Assembly (NCBI GenBank): GCA_037179515.1
Contig: JAXCGZ010002329.1
Span: 1 to 64,000, forward strand
DNA from: Halocaridina rubra
Lineage: Eukaryota > Arthropoda > Malacostraca > Decapoda > Atyidae
Direction: 5' to 3'
DNA: 64,000 nt
Part shown: positions 41,056 through 54,920 of the stretch, in pieces
How the letters are laid out: the number at the start of each line of letters is the position of its first letter
Position numbering within the stretch: position 1 is the first letter of the stretch
The notes under the pieces: model-generated
Database searches by the model: none
Seen by the model: only the letters and a program-made list of their open reading frames with translations
What the model was told of the DNA's origin: nothing
Translations under genes and position numbers: made by a program

Positions 41056-41217
41056 CGAGTAACAAACAAACAAACATTTATATCCATTTTTTTACAATGG
41101 CTGTTCTTTTACAAAGCTAAGAGTACACTTATAAGTATACATGTAATTGAACATATAAATAAGAGGGTAATACATACACTTACAGTGAACAGAAAATAGC
41201 TAACAAGTGAACAGCTG

Positions 41218-41257
<40 letters not shown>

Positions 41258-41335
41258 TACTATCAATAGTAGTAAGTAAAATAAATGTTGACAATACAGT
41301 GATAATATTGATGCTAAGGTTGAGCATTAGCAATA
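41056..41335 (-). mobile_element. Jockey-type LINE Jock-F, 3'-end fragment
   Basis: The minus strand matches the 3' UTR of the Jock-F copy ending at 53405: CACTGTA..TGTATGTATTA, TTCAATTACATGT, TATAAGTGTA, AAAAGAACAGCCATTG, and the TTTGTTTGTTTG tail. A (TTA)n within it expands the short (TTA) run present in the other copy. Confidence 0.8.
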
Positions 41336-41675
41336 AATTTCACATTAAGATACCTGATATGGAGATATGAGAGTAAATAAGACTTATTGTACTGTACAGT
41401 TTTGTATTACTGTAGTGCTTTAGTATTCTTATACATAGTATACTGTACATGAAGTGTAGTTTTACTATATCTTGCAATGAGAACTTAAATTATTTCTATA
41501 GATTATGTACTGTATGTTCTTTTGCCTCCCACACTCACCTACCCCAATCTCCTTAGACCTAGGTTCAATTTAGAGGTGAGTTCTGACTCAAGTTGAAATC
41601 CACTTTAAGTCAGCTGTCAGGAACAGAACCCTTACGTAAAGTGGGGACCCCTCTATATAAATATATATATATATA
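41336..41675. other. Unassigned, ending in a partial MITE
   Basis: 41560-41655 read on the minus strand repeats 8700-8800 (AGGGTTCTGTTCCTGACAGC, TGACTTAA). It ends at a short (AT)n before the Tigger derivative at 41676. Confidence 0.5.
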
Positions 41676-42164
41676 CAGTGTTCCCCCCCTTATCGCAGTA
41701 GTTCGGTTCCGGGATCCGGCGCGAACCAGGAAAACCGCGGAGTAGGATCAGCCTATATTTACATAGATATTTTAATTTATTTTTACGTTTACACTGTATA
41801 AACCTTCCCTGTACTGTTAACATACCACCCTTTACTTCATAAATAACAGCATGCAACGTAAATTTATATGAAAGTGATAGATAAAATTACGGTGAATGAA
41901 GTGGTAATTACATGACATACTCACGTACTTAGGTATTTTACAATTATCTTTATGTTTACGTACTGTATAAACCCTCCCTGCACTGTTAAAAAAATACCCT
42001 TTACATTATAAATAACAGCATGCAACATAAATTTACATGAGAGTGATAGATAAAATTACGGTGAATGAAGTGGTAATTACATGACATACTCATGTACATA
42101 GGTATTTTACAATTATTTTTACATTTACGTACTGTATAAACCCTCCCTTCACTGTATATACAGT

Positions 42165-42704
<540 letters not shown>

Positions 42705-43628
42705 ATTTTTATGTTTACGTACTGTATAAACCCTCTCTGCACTGTTAAAAAAAACACCCTTTGCATTATAAATAATAGCAAGCAACGTAAATTTACATGA
42801 AACTGATAGATAAAATTACGGTGAATTAAGTGGTAATTACATGACATACTCATGTACATAGGTATTTTACAATTATTTTTACATTTACGTACTGTATAAA
42901 CCCTCCTTGCACTGTTAAAAAAAACACCCTTTACATTATAAATATCAGCAAGCAACATAAATATTCATGAAAGTGGTAGATAAAATTATGGTGAATGAAG
43001 TGGTAATTACATGACATACTCATGTACATAGGTATTTTACAATTATTTTTACATTTACTTACTGTATAAACCCTCCCTGCACTGTTAAAAAAAACACCCT
43101 TTACATTATAAATATCAGCAAGCAACAAAAATTTACATGAAAGTGGTAGATAAAATTATGGTGAATGAAGTGGTAATTACATGACATACTCATGTACATA
43201 GGTATTTTACAATTATTTTTACGTTTACACTGTATAAACCCTCCCTGTACTGTTAACAAACCACCCTTTACTTCATAAATAACAGCATGCAACGTAAATT
43301 TATATGAAAGTGATAGATAAAATTACGGTGAATGAAGTGGTAATTACAAGACATACTCGTGTACATAGGTATTTTACAATTATTTTTACGTTTACTTACT
43401 GTATAAACCCTCCTTGCACTGTTAAAAAAACACCCTTTACATTATAAATAACAGCAAGCAACGTAAATTTACTTTTTTAATAAAAAAAATTAAAATACTG
43501 AAAATTTTTATTTTTTCAATATTTTAATATTTTTGCGTATACCCATAAAATAAAATAATAATTTATCCAAAAAAAAACTGCGATACAGTGAGAACGCGAA
43601 CCAAGAAACGCGAATAATCGGGGGAACA

Positions 43629-43631
<3 letters not shown>

Positions 43632-43711
<80 letters not shown>
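43632..43711. repeat. (TA)n microsatellite
   Basis: Starts at the target TA of the Tigger derivative. Confidence 0.96.
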
Positions 43712-43714
<3 letters not shown>

Positions 43715-44602
43715 CACCCAATGTCATTAATTGGTTCCAGGAGAGATGACTTAAGTAAAAAAAACGACTTAAATCGAATTAGCTTGTCTCCAGGCTAGCC
43801 TAGATATACAGATTTACTGTAGTAGTAGTATAGTTGGGTGGGATATGCCTTTTGCATCGGCTCCCAAGTCTTGGTTTTGCTTTGCTAAATTGTTTGTGTG
43901 GTTTTTATTATTTGATTTCTTTTTCTACAAATTCTTTTTATAATTTTTTTTCTTTCTTTGACGTTGTTTCACTACAATATCTAAATAACAATATATTAGC
44001 AACTATTTGATTTTTTTTTCTATATATGGTTGTGCTAAAAAACTATATTCTGTTCTTATTTATGCATATGCTTCACAAAATAGTAGAAAATTTTGTAGGC
44101 TCTCTTCACATTGTTCACACGTTGGGCAGGTAGTATCTTTATTTTTAAATTTATGTACAGTAAACAAATTACTGAACTCTATTATGCCGTTGGCAACAGG
44201 CTTAGCATGGGACGTGCATGGTGGCCAGTGTTGCCAGATAAAGCAGATGTTTTAATTTCAAATGTATGGTACATTTTAAGATATATATTAATTACAAGAT
44301 GGTAGTACTGTAATTATAATAAAAATGTACTTCATCTCTAAGATACTTGAAATAACTTACCAGCTTACATGTATGTTTTTTATATTTAGCATTTCTCTCA
44401 TTTATGCATTCTGGCAACACTAATGGTGGCAGTGAGGACGAGGATGCATACGTTTTGTCACACACACACACACACACACACGTTCAGTGACACACGAAAC
44501 TGCTCCTCTTAAATTACTACTTGTGTTTTGAGTGACTAAGTGCTTAGTGGAAAACTTTACCATAATTTCCATAAATCTGAAATCCTGCAGAGTATTGTGA
44601 GT
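43712..44602. other. Probable MITE end, then unassigned sequence with a short (CA)n
   Basis: 43712-43790 (ATTGGTTCCAGGAGAGATGA, CTTAAGT..) looks like a TA-flanked DNA-transposon end. The rest, with (CA)n at 44460-44480, shows no gene. It ends where CR1L-A copy A4 begins. Confidence 0.4.
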
Positions 44603-46283
44603 ACAAAACTTATATTTGTTGTATGACGAGACTGTTCATATTAAAGGAAAAAAAAATTGAGAACATTTTCGTGAGGAGAGAGAGAAGCTGCCGTCCAGTT
44701 CTGCCTTGAAGGAAATCTAGAAGAGTTGCCAGAGGTGGAGCCATCACATCACATTACCTAATTTTTTGTGTAAACTGGGGAAAGCTCTTAAGCCGTTTAC
44801 CTGATACTGTGGTTCTATATATTGTTAAAATCAGTATCCTTCCCATTTATATTAACTAGTTAGTTAGTTTGATACACGAAAAAATTGAATAATTAAAAAA
44901 AAAAAATACTAAATATCCACCTGTCAACAGTACTGAGTTAAGTTGCCAAGTAGTACAGCTGTCTTATTTTTCTTCATTTTTTTGCTTTTCTTTTAGCTTT
45001 CTCTTTTACTATTTTTTTTTTATTTTGTATATATATTGAGTTAAATGTAAAGTCTAATCCTGTGATAACATATCTTGGTTAGCAAGTGAGTTTATCATTT
45101 AGGAAGAATATATAGCAGAAACAGGTGGGTGCCACCTCAAACACAAATTCGAATTTTCCTTCAGGTTTGACTTTTGTTTTTCTTTTTCTTTTTATACTTA
45201 AATTACCATGGTCAAGTTTTTAAGTTAAGATGTGTGTTACCAGAAAAGAGATAAACTGAGTCACTAAATAGCACTTATATGGAGATATAAAAATTCTGTG
45301 TGAAGCTCAATTAAAAGTTTTTCTCTTTTTTTTTTCCTCTTTCTCGTCTTCTTTCTATATTCTGTGAGAGGGAGAACATAAAAATGACGCCATCTCTGTC
45401 CCAAACCTCTCCCACCCATGGGTCGGGAGGAGGGGTAGCCATCAGGGGACTTAAACAGAGAATCAAGAAGTTAGAGGAAATGGTTATAAGCCTTGATGAT
45501 AAAATTCGGAATATGAAACACTCAGAGAACAAATAAGGTCTTTGGAGGAAGCAAATAAAGCACAAGGGCAGGAGAGAAAGGAACTAGAAAAAAGAATAAA
45601 GAAGCTGGAAGGGGAAAAGAGTCAACTAGATTCTAGAATTTCTAAACAAGAAGATAAAAACAAACAGCTGAATGACAACCTAAAGGAATTAGATGTTAGT
45701 TCACTGCTCTCTTCTGAGAGAGACGAGATTGCTGCTTGGAATGTCCAGATTAAGGAAAACATTGAACAGTTCAGAAAAGAGTTCCAGGAGCTGAATATGG
45801 AAAATGATGCCATGAAAACTTCCTTTGCTGATGCACTAAAGGGGAATGTGGCAGTAAAAGAGGCTGTAAAGGTGGTGGCACTGGAAAACATACAAACAGT
45901 TGACTACAAAGAGACAGTAATCGAAAAAATGAAAGACGTTGTGATGGAAAGGGCAAACCCACTCATCAGACAGGCACTTGATAAGGAGAAGACAGTGGTA
46001 ATCTCAGGCATAAGTGAATCCCAGGAGCCAACATGGCAGGGGAGACTTGAAGAAAATAGAGCTAGGGTTGTAGACCTGATAAGAAAGCTTGGAGTAGTAT
46101 GTGGTCCTGAGGATATTGTAAACATACACCAACTAGGTAAATATTCGAGGGAAGGAAAGCCGAGACCAACAAAAGTAACCTTTGAGAGAGGGGAAACATG
46201 TAGGGAAATATTGTTGAGAAAAAAAAGTCTAAAAGACCTTCAAGAATTCAAAGAAGTGTTCATTAGACGATACAGAACACAGG
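44603..46283 (+). mobile_element. CR1L-A LINE, copy A4: 5' UTR and ORF1, then chimeric junction
   Basis: Starts at the same 5' base as copy A2 and covers the 5' UTR and ORF1 up to CAGAACACAGGAAG, where it switches abruptly at 46284 to LTR-element pol sequence. ORF2 and the 3' end are absent. Confidence 0.9.
45384..46283 (+). pseudogene. CR1L-A ORF1 (copy A4), frameshifted and truncated
   Basis: ATG at 45384 (MTPSLSQTSPTHGS). A 22-bp deletion at ~45517 (after IRNM) shifts the frame. Downstream the frame is open from 45542 through coiled coil (KELEKRIKKLEGEKSQLDSR) and RNA-binding region (GKYSREGKPRPTKVTFERGE) to the chimera point after RRYRTQE. The frame then continues 26 codons into the LTR-pol part (VLGLKLERDGKGELIFRKG) before TAG at 46361. 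Confidence 0.88.
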
Positions 46284-46865
<582 letters not shown>

Positions 46866-46900
46866 AGGGAAACCCATCAGTAAAACATATATATGTGTAA

Positions 46901-47045
46901 GTAATTACCTAATTGTGCTTACAGGAAAGAGCCCCATGCTCGTGACTCCACGTCTCCTTATCGGTTCCATTTTTGTACTTAGTGATACTCATCATACTTG
47001 TCCTTAAAACTATGGATTCAGTTAGCATTAACTACCTCCTCGCTT
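46901..47045 (-). mobile_element. CR1L-A 3'-terminal fragment (A5)
   Basis: The last ~145 bases of the family in minus orientation (GTAATTACCTAATTGTGCTT to ATTAACTACCTCCTCGCTT), with a single tail repeat and several substitutions. Confidence 0.88.
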
Positions 47046-47125
47046 GTGTGTATATATGTATTTATGCATGTATATATACTGTATATATATGTAATGTATA
47101 TTCTATCTATCTACCTTGGCTGTCT

Positions 47126-47139
47126 CCCCCAATTGGGGG
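47126..47139 (-). other. Perfect 14-bp palindrome near the RTE-E 3' end
   Basis: CCCCCAATTGGGGG, able to form a hairpin in the element RNA about 20-35 bases from the 3' end; may be part of the reverse transcriptase recognition site (inference). Confidence 0.4.
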
Positions 47140-47436
47140 GTAGCTGACATAAAAAAAAGAAACAATATGGGGATTACTTTGCTCTATGGGCAATGACAAG
47201 GGAGCTAGCGACCGTTCAGATGGCACTGCTGCAGTGCCACAGCCCATCCACCCAGCTCCTCCACAACCTGCCTCACTTCATGAATGCCAACTCCCCTACT
47301 GCCCCTACCACAGGGCTACCTCTGTAAGATGCAGCCCCGTGGTAACAGCAGATGCCCATCAGAGCTGTGTCACAATTGCTCGCCACTCATTCCTATTCCT
47401 AGCGCACTCACTTGCTTCCCTGAATCCATCCTCCTA

Positions 47437-49691
47437 TTATTCAGGGCTCTCCTTATCCATCCATCCAAACCTAGGCCTCCCTCTAGCATTTAGCCCATCA
47501 ACTCTCGCATTCATCATCTTTTTCAACAGTCTTTCATCATCCATCCTTTCCACATGGCCAAACCATCTCAGAACATTCATATCTACTTTGGCTGCAAATT
47601 CTCTCCTCACACCCATTCTTGCTCTCACCACTTCATTCCTAACCCTATCCAACCGAGATACATCAATCATACTCCTCAGGCATTTCGTCTCAAATACATT
47701 TAGTTTCCATCTCTCACTTACTTTCATAACCCATAACTCTGATCCATACATCACAGTTGGCACAACAACTTTCTCATACAAAACTTTCTTAACATTCATT
47801 TCCAACCCTCTTTTATTCATCACTCCTTTCAATGCACCCAACACTTTACATCCTTCATTCACTCTGTGACACACATCTGCTTCCACTCCACCATTTGCAG
47901 CTATGACCGAGCCTAAATACTTAAACTGCTCAACTTCCTCAAGTGTCTCTCCATTCAACATAACATTCAAACCAGCACCATCCTCATTTCTTGCACACCT
48001 CATAACCTTACTCTTTCCAACATTCACTCGCAACGTCCTTCTCTCACAAATCATTCCAATTTCTGACCTTAACTGACACAGCCACTCCTCTGAATCTGCC
48101 ACCACCACAGTATCATCTGCAAACAGCAACTGATTCAGCTCCCACTCGTTATCATCCTCATCTACCATTCTTACACCTCGACCACACACTCGCTCATTCA
48201 CCTCTCTTACGACTCCATCAGTATACAAATTGAACAGCCATGGTGACATCACACATCCCTGTCTCAGTCCCACACTCACTGGAAACCACTCACTCACTTC
48301 ATTCCCTACCCTAACACAAGCTCTACTGCCCTCATACAAACTCTTCACTGCGTGCAACAGTTTACAACCAATTCCACATAACCTCAAAACATTCCACATT
48401 GCCTCTCTGTTAACTCTATCATATACTTTCTCCAGATCCAGGAATGTAAAATACACTTCCTTACCCTTTGCTCAATATTTCTCACATAACTACCTAACTA
48501 TAAAAATCTAATCTATACAACCTCCACCTCTCCTAAAACCACTCTGCACTTCTGTGATCACATTTTCTGTCTCATCCTAATCCTATTAATTAGTATCCTA
48601 CCATATACTTTTCCTACCACACTCAACAAACTTATACCCCTAAAATTACTGCATTCATGCACATCTCCCTTACCTTTGTGTAGGGGCACTATACAAGCAA
48701 TCACCCATTCCACTGGTACCATTTACAGCATAAAGCATATATTAAACACTCACTAACCATTCCAATACAGTCACACCCCCTTCTTTCAACATCTCCATTC
48801 TCATACCATCCATTCCAGGTGCTTTACCTGTTTTTGCTTCATACAATGCCCTTTTCAACTCCTCTCTTGTAATCTCTCTCTCATTTTCATCTCCCATAAC
48901 TGGCACTTGAACACCACCAACTACCACTATAGCTGCCTCTCTATCTTCCTTAACATTCAGCAAGCACTCAAAATATTCTGCCCATCTTTTCCTTGCATCT
49001 TTCCCTCTTAACATCTGTCCATTCACGTCTTTCACTGTCTCTTCCATCCTCGATCCACCCTTCCCTACTCTCTTTACTTCTTTCAAAAACTTGTTTTTAT
49101 TCACCTCATATGACCTACTAAAATCCTGTCCCCACCTAACATTTGCCAACCTCTTCTCTTCCTCTACCTTCTGCTTGGTTTCCACATTTTTCTCCCTATA
49201 TCTTTCATCCTTCTCCCTATTGTTACATTGCAGCCATTCCTCAAAAGTGCTCTTTTTCTCTTCCACCTTCATTTTCACCCCTTCATTCCACCACTCGCTG
49301 CCCCTCCTTATGCCACCTCCAACAAACCTCTTTCCACGCACATCACTTGCATGTCCCACAAAATCTTCTTTCATCAACCCCCATTCCTCCTCTAACTCCC
49401 CAACTTCTCTTTCTTTCACCCTGTCATGTGCCACTTTCAACATGTCCTGATAGTCCTGTCTCTTCTCTGGCTTTTTCAGCTCTTCCACCTTTACCATTTC
49501 CCTTCTACATCCCCCCCCCACTCTTTTGCTACTACAAGTTTTGCTTCAACCAAAAAATTATAATGATCAGACATCCCAGTAGCCACACCCCTAAATGCAA
49601 TCACATCTATCACTCTACCAATCATGCTCTTTACTACCAACACATAATCCATCAGTTCTCTTTCTTTCATTCTTCTATTTGCCACTCTCAT
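47437..49691 (-). pseudogene. RTE-E ORF: endonuclease end, linker and reverse transcriptase, frame-broken
   Basis: Endonuclease end at ~49691-49491: ELMDYVLVVKSMIGRVIDVI, ATGMSDHYNFLVEAKL (SDH motif). Linker and reverse transcriptase start 49521-48742: EWWNEGVKMKVEEKKSTFEE, KRWAEYFECLLN, KTGKAPGMDGMRMEMLKEGG. 48456-48742 is in mixed frames (VPLHKGKGD..NFRGISLLS). 48456-47437 is open: FTFLDLEKVYDRVNREAMW (motif A), SVGLRQGCVMSPWLFNLY, NQLLFADDTVVVADS (motif C), FKYLGSVIA, VMYGSELWVMK, VLRWFGHVERMD, and GRPRFGWMD. Catalytic Asp residues are intact; the frames are broken at three or so places. Confidence 0.9.
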
Positions 49692-49736
49692 CCATATATT
49701 CCTATTTATTAACTTCTTCTTGAAAAAAACTATAAC

Positions 49737-50662
49737 CTATCACCAACTCTTGCTCCACCATCTAGCATAAATAATCAACTCAGTAACAGGTTACAAAATA
49801 GTGATGAAACAACAGCGTCCTTCCCCACTACTCCTAACAACACAACAACAGGCACTAACCAGAACAAGATTCTTCCCAGCACAAATAACCAACCTGGTAA
49901 AGGGTTGCAAAAGACCGAAGAAGATATAGAGCCCCTCTCCACTACTCCTAACAACACAACAACTATCACTAACCAGGACAACCAAATTACACCATCCAGC
50001 ACAAGTAACCAACCCAGCAATAGGCTGCAAAACAGTTATGATAACAGAAAAGAGAAAATAGTAGCAGTCTCTAATCTAAACATTCCATCGTAGTCCTCTC
50101 CCCCACAGCCACAGTTACTCAATAATGCAAGTGCAAGGGTTACAGCTCAAATATATATTCGCATTCCTGGCGACCCCTTTGAGAGAGAGATATGTAAGAT
50201 ATTGACAAATCAAGGCATTCCCTCTGAAGAAGTCTTGATTAAGGTGCTTTTTCGCAAACCAAATTGGGTCTCTTTTGCAATAACGATATCGAAAGGATTT
50301 GAATACGTGGCTTACAAACTGAATCAATGGCCTACAGGCACAATTGTCCAGCCATTTCGAGGGGGCAAACAATGGACACAACCTGGGTTATCTAAAAAAT
50401 ATCCCAAACTACAGTCATACCAGAATAAATAGCAAGGAGCATATGAAACGATCCCCTATCCACGAGACTATAGAAAGAGACGCAATACAAACCTCTCTTA
50501 TCGCTGTCCAGATACAAGAGACTTCTTCTGGAGAGATGGCTCTTACAACCCTACTCTCACCGAGGCATACAAACTTTGGGAAGGCCCGATCATACCATGG
50601 CACATACTCAAATCAGCGTTACCCATCCAACGGCAGGTACAGACACCAGGATCCATGGGCTA
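49737..50662 (+). pseudogene. Jock-F ORF1, N/T-rich repeat domain plus nucleic-acid-binding region
   Basis: One frame stays open from 49737 to ~50660 except for TAG at 50091 and TAG at 50430, both explicable as CAG-to-TAG changes. It begins with 2.4 in-frame repeats of ~38-40 residues (49764, 49878, 49998), each containing NQPSNRLQ-like, STTPNNTTT and TNQ motifs. Then comes an RRM-like stretch (AQIYIRIPGDPFEREICKIL, KPNWVSFAITISKGFEYVAY, QWPTGTIVQPFRGG). A basic/aromatic region follows (YPRDYRKRRNTNL). Nucleic-acid chaperone of the LINE, by analogy. Confidence 0.7.
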
Positions 50663-50739
50663 ACCCCAGAACACACTACAATGATGAAATCCCAGCAGAA
50701 TCACACAGTCGAAACAAATCATGGACAAACCCGAGAACA

Positions 50740-53001
50740 AACTACAACTATGACTATGAATACCACCCTGATGAAACATGGCAAGAATGTAACATTAGTA
50801 CATGTGAATGCTCAGTCCCTGCTCGCTCATTTTGAGGAAATAATAATGCTAACAAAAGACTACAACATCGACATCCTCTGTGTAAGTGAAACTTGGCTTC
50901 CTCCTACAACTGAAACTAAAATAGTGTAAAATATTTCGCAATGACCATGGCCGAGGGGATGGGGTCTGCATTTATGTTAGAAATTATCTTAGTGCATCAG
51001 AAATAACCACAGGTCTAGAAACCTAAGGAGCTCGAAGATTTATGGATCACTGTGCAGTATCAGAAACTTCCATCTTTCATTGTAGGATGTGTTTACCGTC
51101 ACCCTAAAGCACCTTCCAGTTCATTCAGTCATCTGCTAGAAATATTCAGAAATATTTATGTGCGCCATAAACTCGTATACATACTTGGTGACTTTAATGA
51201 TGACTTGCTCTTAGCAGATAACAAAATGAAAAGGGTGATCAACACTCTGAAGTTAACACAAATAGTGACAAAACCGACCTGCATAACCCCTAATTCTAGG
51301 ACCCTAATAGATCTGATAATAACAAATAAAGTGGAAAGTATACCCTATTGGGCCGTAGTTCCCTGCCCAATTGCAGATCACGAGCTCAACATTGCTATGC
51401 TAAACATAAACAAGCCCAAAAGGAAGCCTCTCCTCAAGACATTTCGGTGTCTAAAAAATTACTCCCCTGATATCTTTTGTGAAGCATTAATCAACAACAC
51501 AAATGTACTTAATAGTATTAAATATACAAACAACGTCGATTTGCAGGTTGAGATTCTAACAAAAGTCTTCTATGAATGCTTAGATAGCTGTGCACCCATT
51601 GTAGCAAGAAAAATAACCCTCCCTTCAGCCCCCTGGCTAACTAATGACATCAAAGAGGCAATGCAAATCAGAAATCAAATACAAAAAGAGCTAAAACTGA
51701 ATAGATATGATATGACTCTCTGAGAATGTTATAAAGCAGAAGAGAAAAGTGTCAGATCTCTCATCAATGTAAGTAAAAAGGACTTTTACAAAAAACAATT
51801 TAATGACTCTAGACATGATACAGCAGCAACATGGAAAGTGATAAGCAGCATGATACCAAATGAAAAGACTACCTCAGAAAGTTATGAAAATATTATAGAG
51901 TTGAAAGACAAAGCGGAAAACATTAATAACTATTTTGCTAACGTTGGCAAAAATACACATGAGAAAACACAAGAAAACATCAACTCAGTGAATATGAGTA
52001 ATTACTTAAATGTCAATTCTCCCAATGTAAACATAAGAGAATACTTCAAGATAAATCCTATCGATGTGCTACTCTAATTCTTACCATAAAGAGCCTAAGA
52101 AACTCTGGCTCTTATGGTCCAGATGGTATAGCATTTCAATTCATCAAAGATGCTCCACCCGTGATTGTATCTTATATTCTATTATGAACACTTCCATTTT
52201 TACTAAAAAGTTTCCTGACTCTTGGAAAAAATCACATGTAATACCCCTGCATAAAAAGGGGGACAGAGAAGATGTGAAAAACTATCGTCCCATTTCCCTG
52301 ATACCCATTTTTTCTAAAATATTAGAAAAAATTGCTGCATGCCAACTTGTCATATTTAGAGTCAAATAGACTATTAGCTATTTAACCAACATGGTTTAAG
52401 ACCGAAACTCTCGACAGAAACTGCACTGCTCAAAGTTACAAATAGTATCTATAATTATATAGATCGGAAAAAAATCTCTCTGCTTGTATTATTAGACTTA
52501 TCAAAAGCCTTCAACAGTGTAAACCGTGATATTCTTATAAGTAAATGTACTAACCTAAATATTGGTCCGAGCTGGTTTAGAGAGTATCTATCTAATCGTA
52601 TGCAGTCTATACGTCTTAACAACTTTATCTGTATGCCAGAAAATGTATAATTTGGTGTTCTACAGGGATCAGTACTTGGTCCTATCCTCTTCTCCATTTA
52701 CGTAAGTGGTCTATCTAGAAAATAAGGTCGTCTATGCTATTTACGTTTTTGTATACAAAATTTTGAACCATCATCATCATCAGCATAGCTATATAATTTC
52801 AAAACAGTCAAGGATATAAGGGGAACCAACACGAGACAGAGTAGTGAGCTTTTTATTCAGAGAACAAACACAGATGCAGTTTCAAAGATGATCACTATTA
52901 AAGGGTCAACACTCTGGAACAATATTCCAGAACATCTTAAAAATTCATCCACCTTCACAGTTTTCAAAGGCAAACTATATAGTCTGCTTTTGGACAAATA
53001 G
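50740..53001 (+). pseudogene. Jock-F ORF2: endonuclease and reverse transcriptase remnants
   Basis: Endonuclease: KNVTLVHVNAQSLLAHFEEI, LCVSETWLPP (Glu), then after a frame break at ~50930 IVGCVYRHPKAP, YILGDFNDDLL, TLIDLIITN, and IADHELNIAML (expected SDH is ADH). Reverse transcriptase: FPDSWKKSHVIPLHKKGD, NYRPISLIPIFSKILEK, FNQHGLRPKLSTETAL, LLDLSKAFNSVNRDIL (motif A), and VLQGSVLGPILFSIYV; a TAA precedes the latter at ~52648. The FADD segment is deleted. It resumes at STLWNNIPEHLKNSSTFTVF, ending LLLDK-TAG at 52999. Several frameshifts. Confidence 0.88.
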
Positions 53002-53405
53002 TTACTGCTCACACACAAATCAAACTTAATGATTTAATGCAATTTCCCTTATCACTATTTGGTCTATAAGTTAAGAACTAATTATTCTCATTGTAAGGAA
53101 TACAAATATGGTGATGATGCCGATAATAATGATCCTGTGGCGAGAGTTATTCCTACTACTTTATATATTAACATTATTGTTAACATTTTTATTACAGTAT
53201 GATTATTATTATTATAATTTTATGCATATCTGTTAACTCAAGGTAATCTTCATTTTCTAGGAAAGCTATATTTATTTTCACTGTATGTATTATCCTCTTA
53301 CTTATTAGTTCAATTACATGTCTACATATAAGTGTATTCTTCGTTTTGTAAAAGAATAGCCATTGGAGATATGGAAATATATGTCTGTTTGTTTATTTGT
53401 TTGTT

Positions 53406-54846
53406 CTGTCTCTTGAGGTTCTGCTCCTGCTATTGAGTATTCAAGCTTGGGCCTTCTCACTCTTGTACCCATCTCAATACCTTACATTTAGAAGTACTGA
53501 ATTCCATGAGCTACTTTTCTGACCACTCATGCAGACTATTTAGGTCTTCCTGAAGTTCTCTACCATTGTTCTTGTCTCTTCTTTTCTTCACAATCTTTGC
53601 ATCACCTGCAGACATATTCATGAATGAATTTACAAACTCTGGTAGTTCATTTTCATATACATGGAACAAAAGTGGTTCTAAACCTGAACCCTATGGATCT
53701 CCACAACAAACCCTTCTCCATTCAGATACTGAGTGTCTTACTCTAACCCTCTATTCCCTTGCAGCTTCTTAATATATCTCCCATGTGGAACCATGTCAAA
53801 TGCCTTCTGGAAGTCTATGAATATGCAGTCTGCTCAGCCCTCTCTTTCCTGAAAGATTTGGCTTATATCATCCTAAAATTCTAAAAGTTTGTTATTGTTG
53901 ATCTACCCTCTCTGAAGCCATGTTGACTCACTGACAAAAAGTAGAAGGATTCCAGGTGAAAATATATGTGTTTTCTTGGTAGTTTCTCCATAATTTTGAA
54001 CACTATGTTGGTCAAGGAAACAGGTATTTAGTTTAGTGCTGTATCCCTCCTTCCCTTTTTGAAGATAAATACGATATTCACTTGTTTCCAGCATCTTGGA
54101 ATTCCCCTTGATTTCAGCTACTTCTCAAATATGATACATAGTGCCACCGATATTGATTTAGCACATTTTTTAAGTACATAAGGGGATATATCATCGGGAC
54201 CTGTAGCTTTATGGGTATCTAACTTCATCAGTGCTTTGCATACCTCTTTGGCTGAAAAGATGATGTTCTTTAATACCGGCCCATGACCTCCTATCTCTGT
54301 AATCTGAGGGGGTGGGGTATTTTCTGCTGTAAATACTGACTGACACTCCTTGTTCAATTCTTTGCAGATCTCATCCTTCGTCTCAGTGATATTTCTGTGT
54401 GCTCTCTGTAGCTTTAAAACCTGTTCTTTGACCTACATTTTTCCTCTGATAAAGCTGTGGGAAAGTTTGGAATTTTCTTTAGCCTTCTTGGTGATATACC
54501 TTTCATGGTCTCTCTCTCTGGCTCTCTTCTTTGAAATAGGTAATCGTTTCATTTTCACTTATAAGTCTGCCAGGCATTTATGCTTTTTCTCCTGCTATAC
54601 CTTTTCCAGCATTTGTCTTTCCACTCCTTAGCTCTCTTACACTCACTATTGAACCATATCTCTCTGGCATGAATAAATCATATCTTGGTGAAAGGTATGC
54701 AACAATCTACTATCTTCCTATATTCCTCACCAAAAAATATTGTGCATTTCAAAGTACAGATTTGTTGTTAAATAAGGTCCTCCAGTCAATAACTGCAAAA
54801 AGCTCATTATATTGATGTAATCTCCTGGATAGTTCTTCCTCGTCTG
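53406..54846 (-). mobile_element. CR1L-A LINE, old diverged copy (A6)
   Basis: Minus-strand fragment running from the reverse transcriptase (53406) back to the endonuclease-RT linker (54846). Recognisable in broken frames: MNEFTNSG on one strand mirrors the NMFADDAK region (53590-53640), and ITEIGGHGPVLKNI followed by CKALMKLDTHKATGPDDISP (54118-54357) is the reverse transcriptase start. Many substitutions, indels and stops. It ends 75 bases before DM9 exon 3. Confidence 0.88.
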
Positions 54847-54920
54847 CAGTGTGAGTTTGTGTGTGTGTGAATGAAAGAGTCTTCTAGTAATTAATATTAT
54901 GTATTTTACACTCATTCCAG

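Larger units (their letters stand above)
47105..49722 (-). mobile_element. RTE-type LINE (RTE-E), 5'-truncated
   Basis: 2.6-kb minus-strand copy. The 3' end at ~47105 has a (TAGA)-like tail and a CCCCCAATTGGGGG hairpin (47126-47139). It covers the end of the endonuclease, a linker and the reverse transcriptase. 5'-truncated at about 49722, next to Jock-F ORF1. Confidence 0.88.
49723..53405 (+). mobile_element. Jockey-type LINE Jock-F, internally deleted
   Basis: ORF1 with N-terminal tandem repeats, ORF2 with endonuclease and part of the reverse transcriptase, 3' UTR and a TTTGTTTGTTTG tail ending at ~53405. About 0.7 kb spanning motif C is missing near 52725. Its 5' side meets the RTE-E truncation point and its 3' end meets an old CR1L-A copy. 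Confidence 0.85.

Noticed and set aside
47186..47869. 227-codon plus-strand ORF opposite the RTE-E reverse transcriptase, and similar ones at 49143-49712
   Set aside because: Shadow of the minus-strand reverse transcriptase, whose motifs (FADD, RQGCVMSP) are clear.
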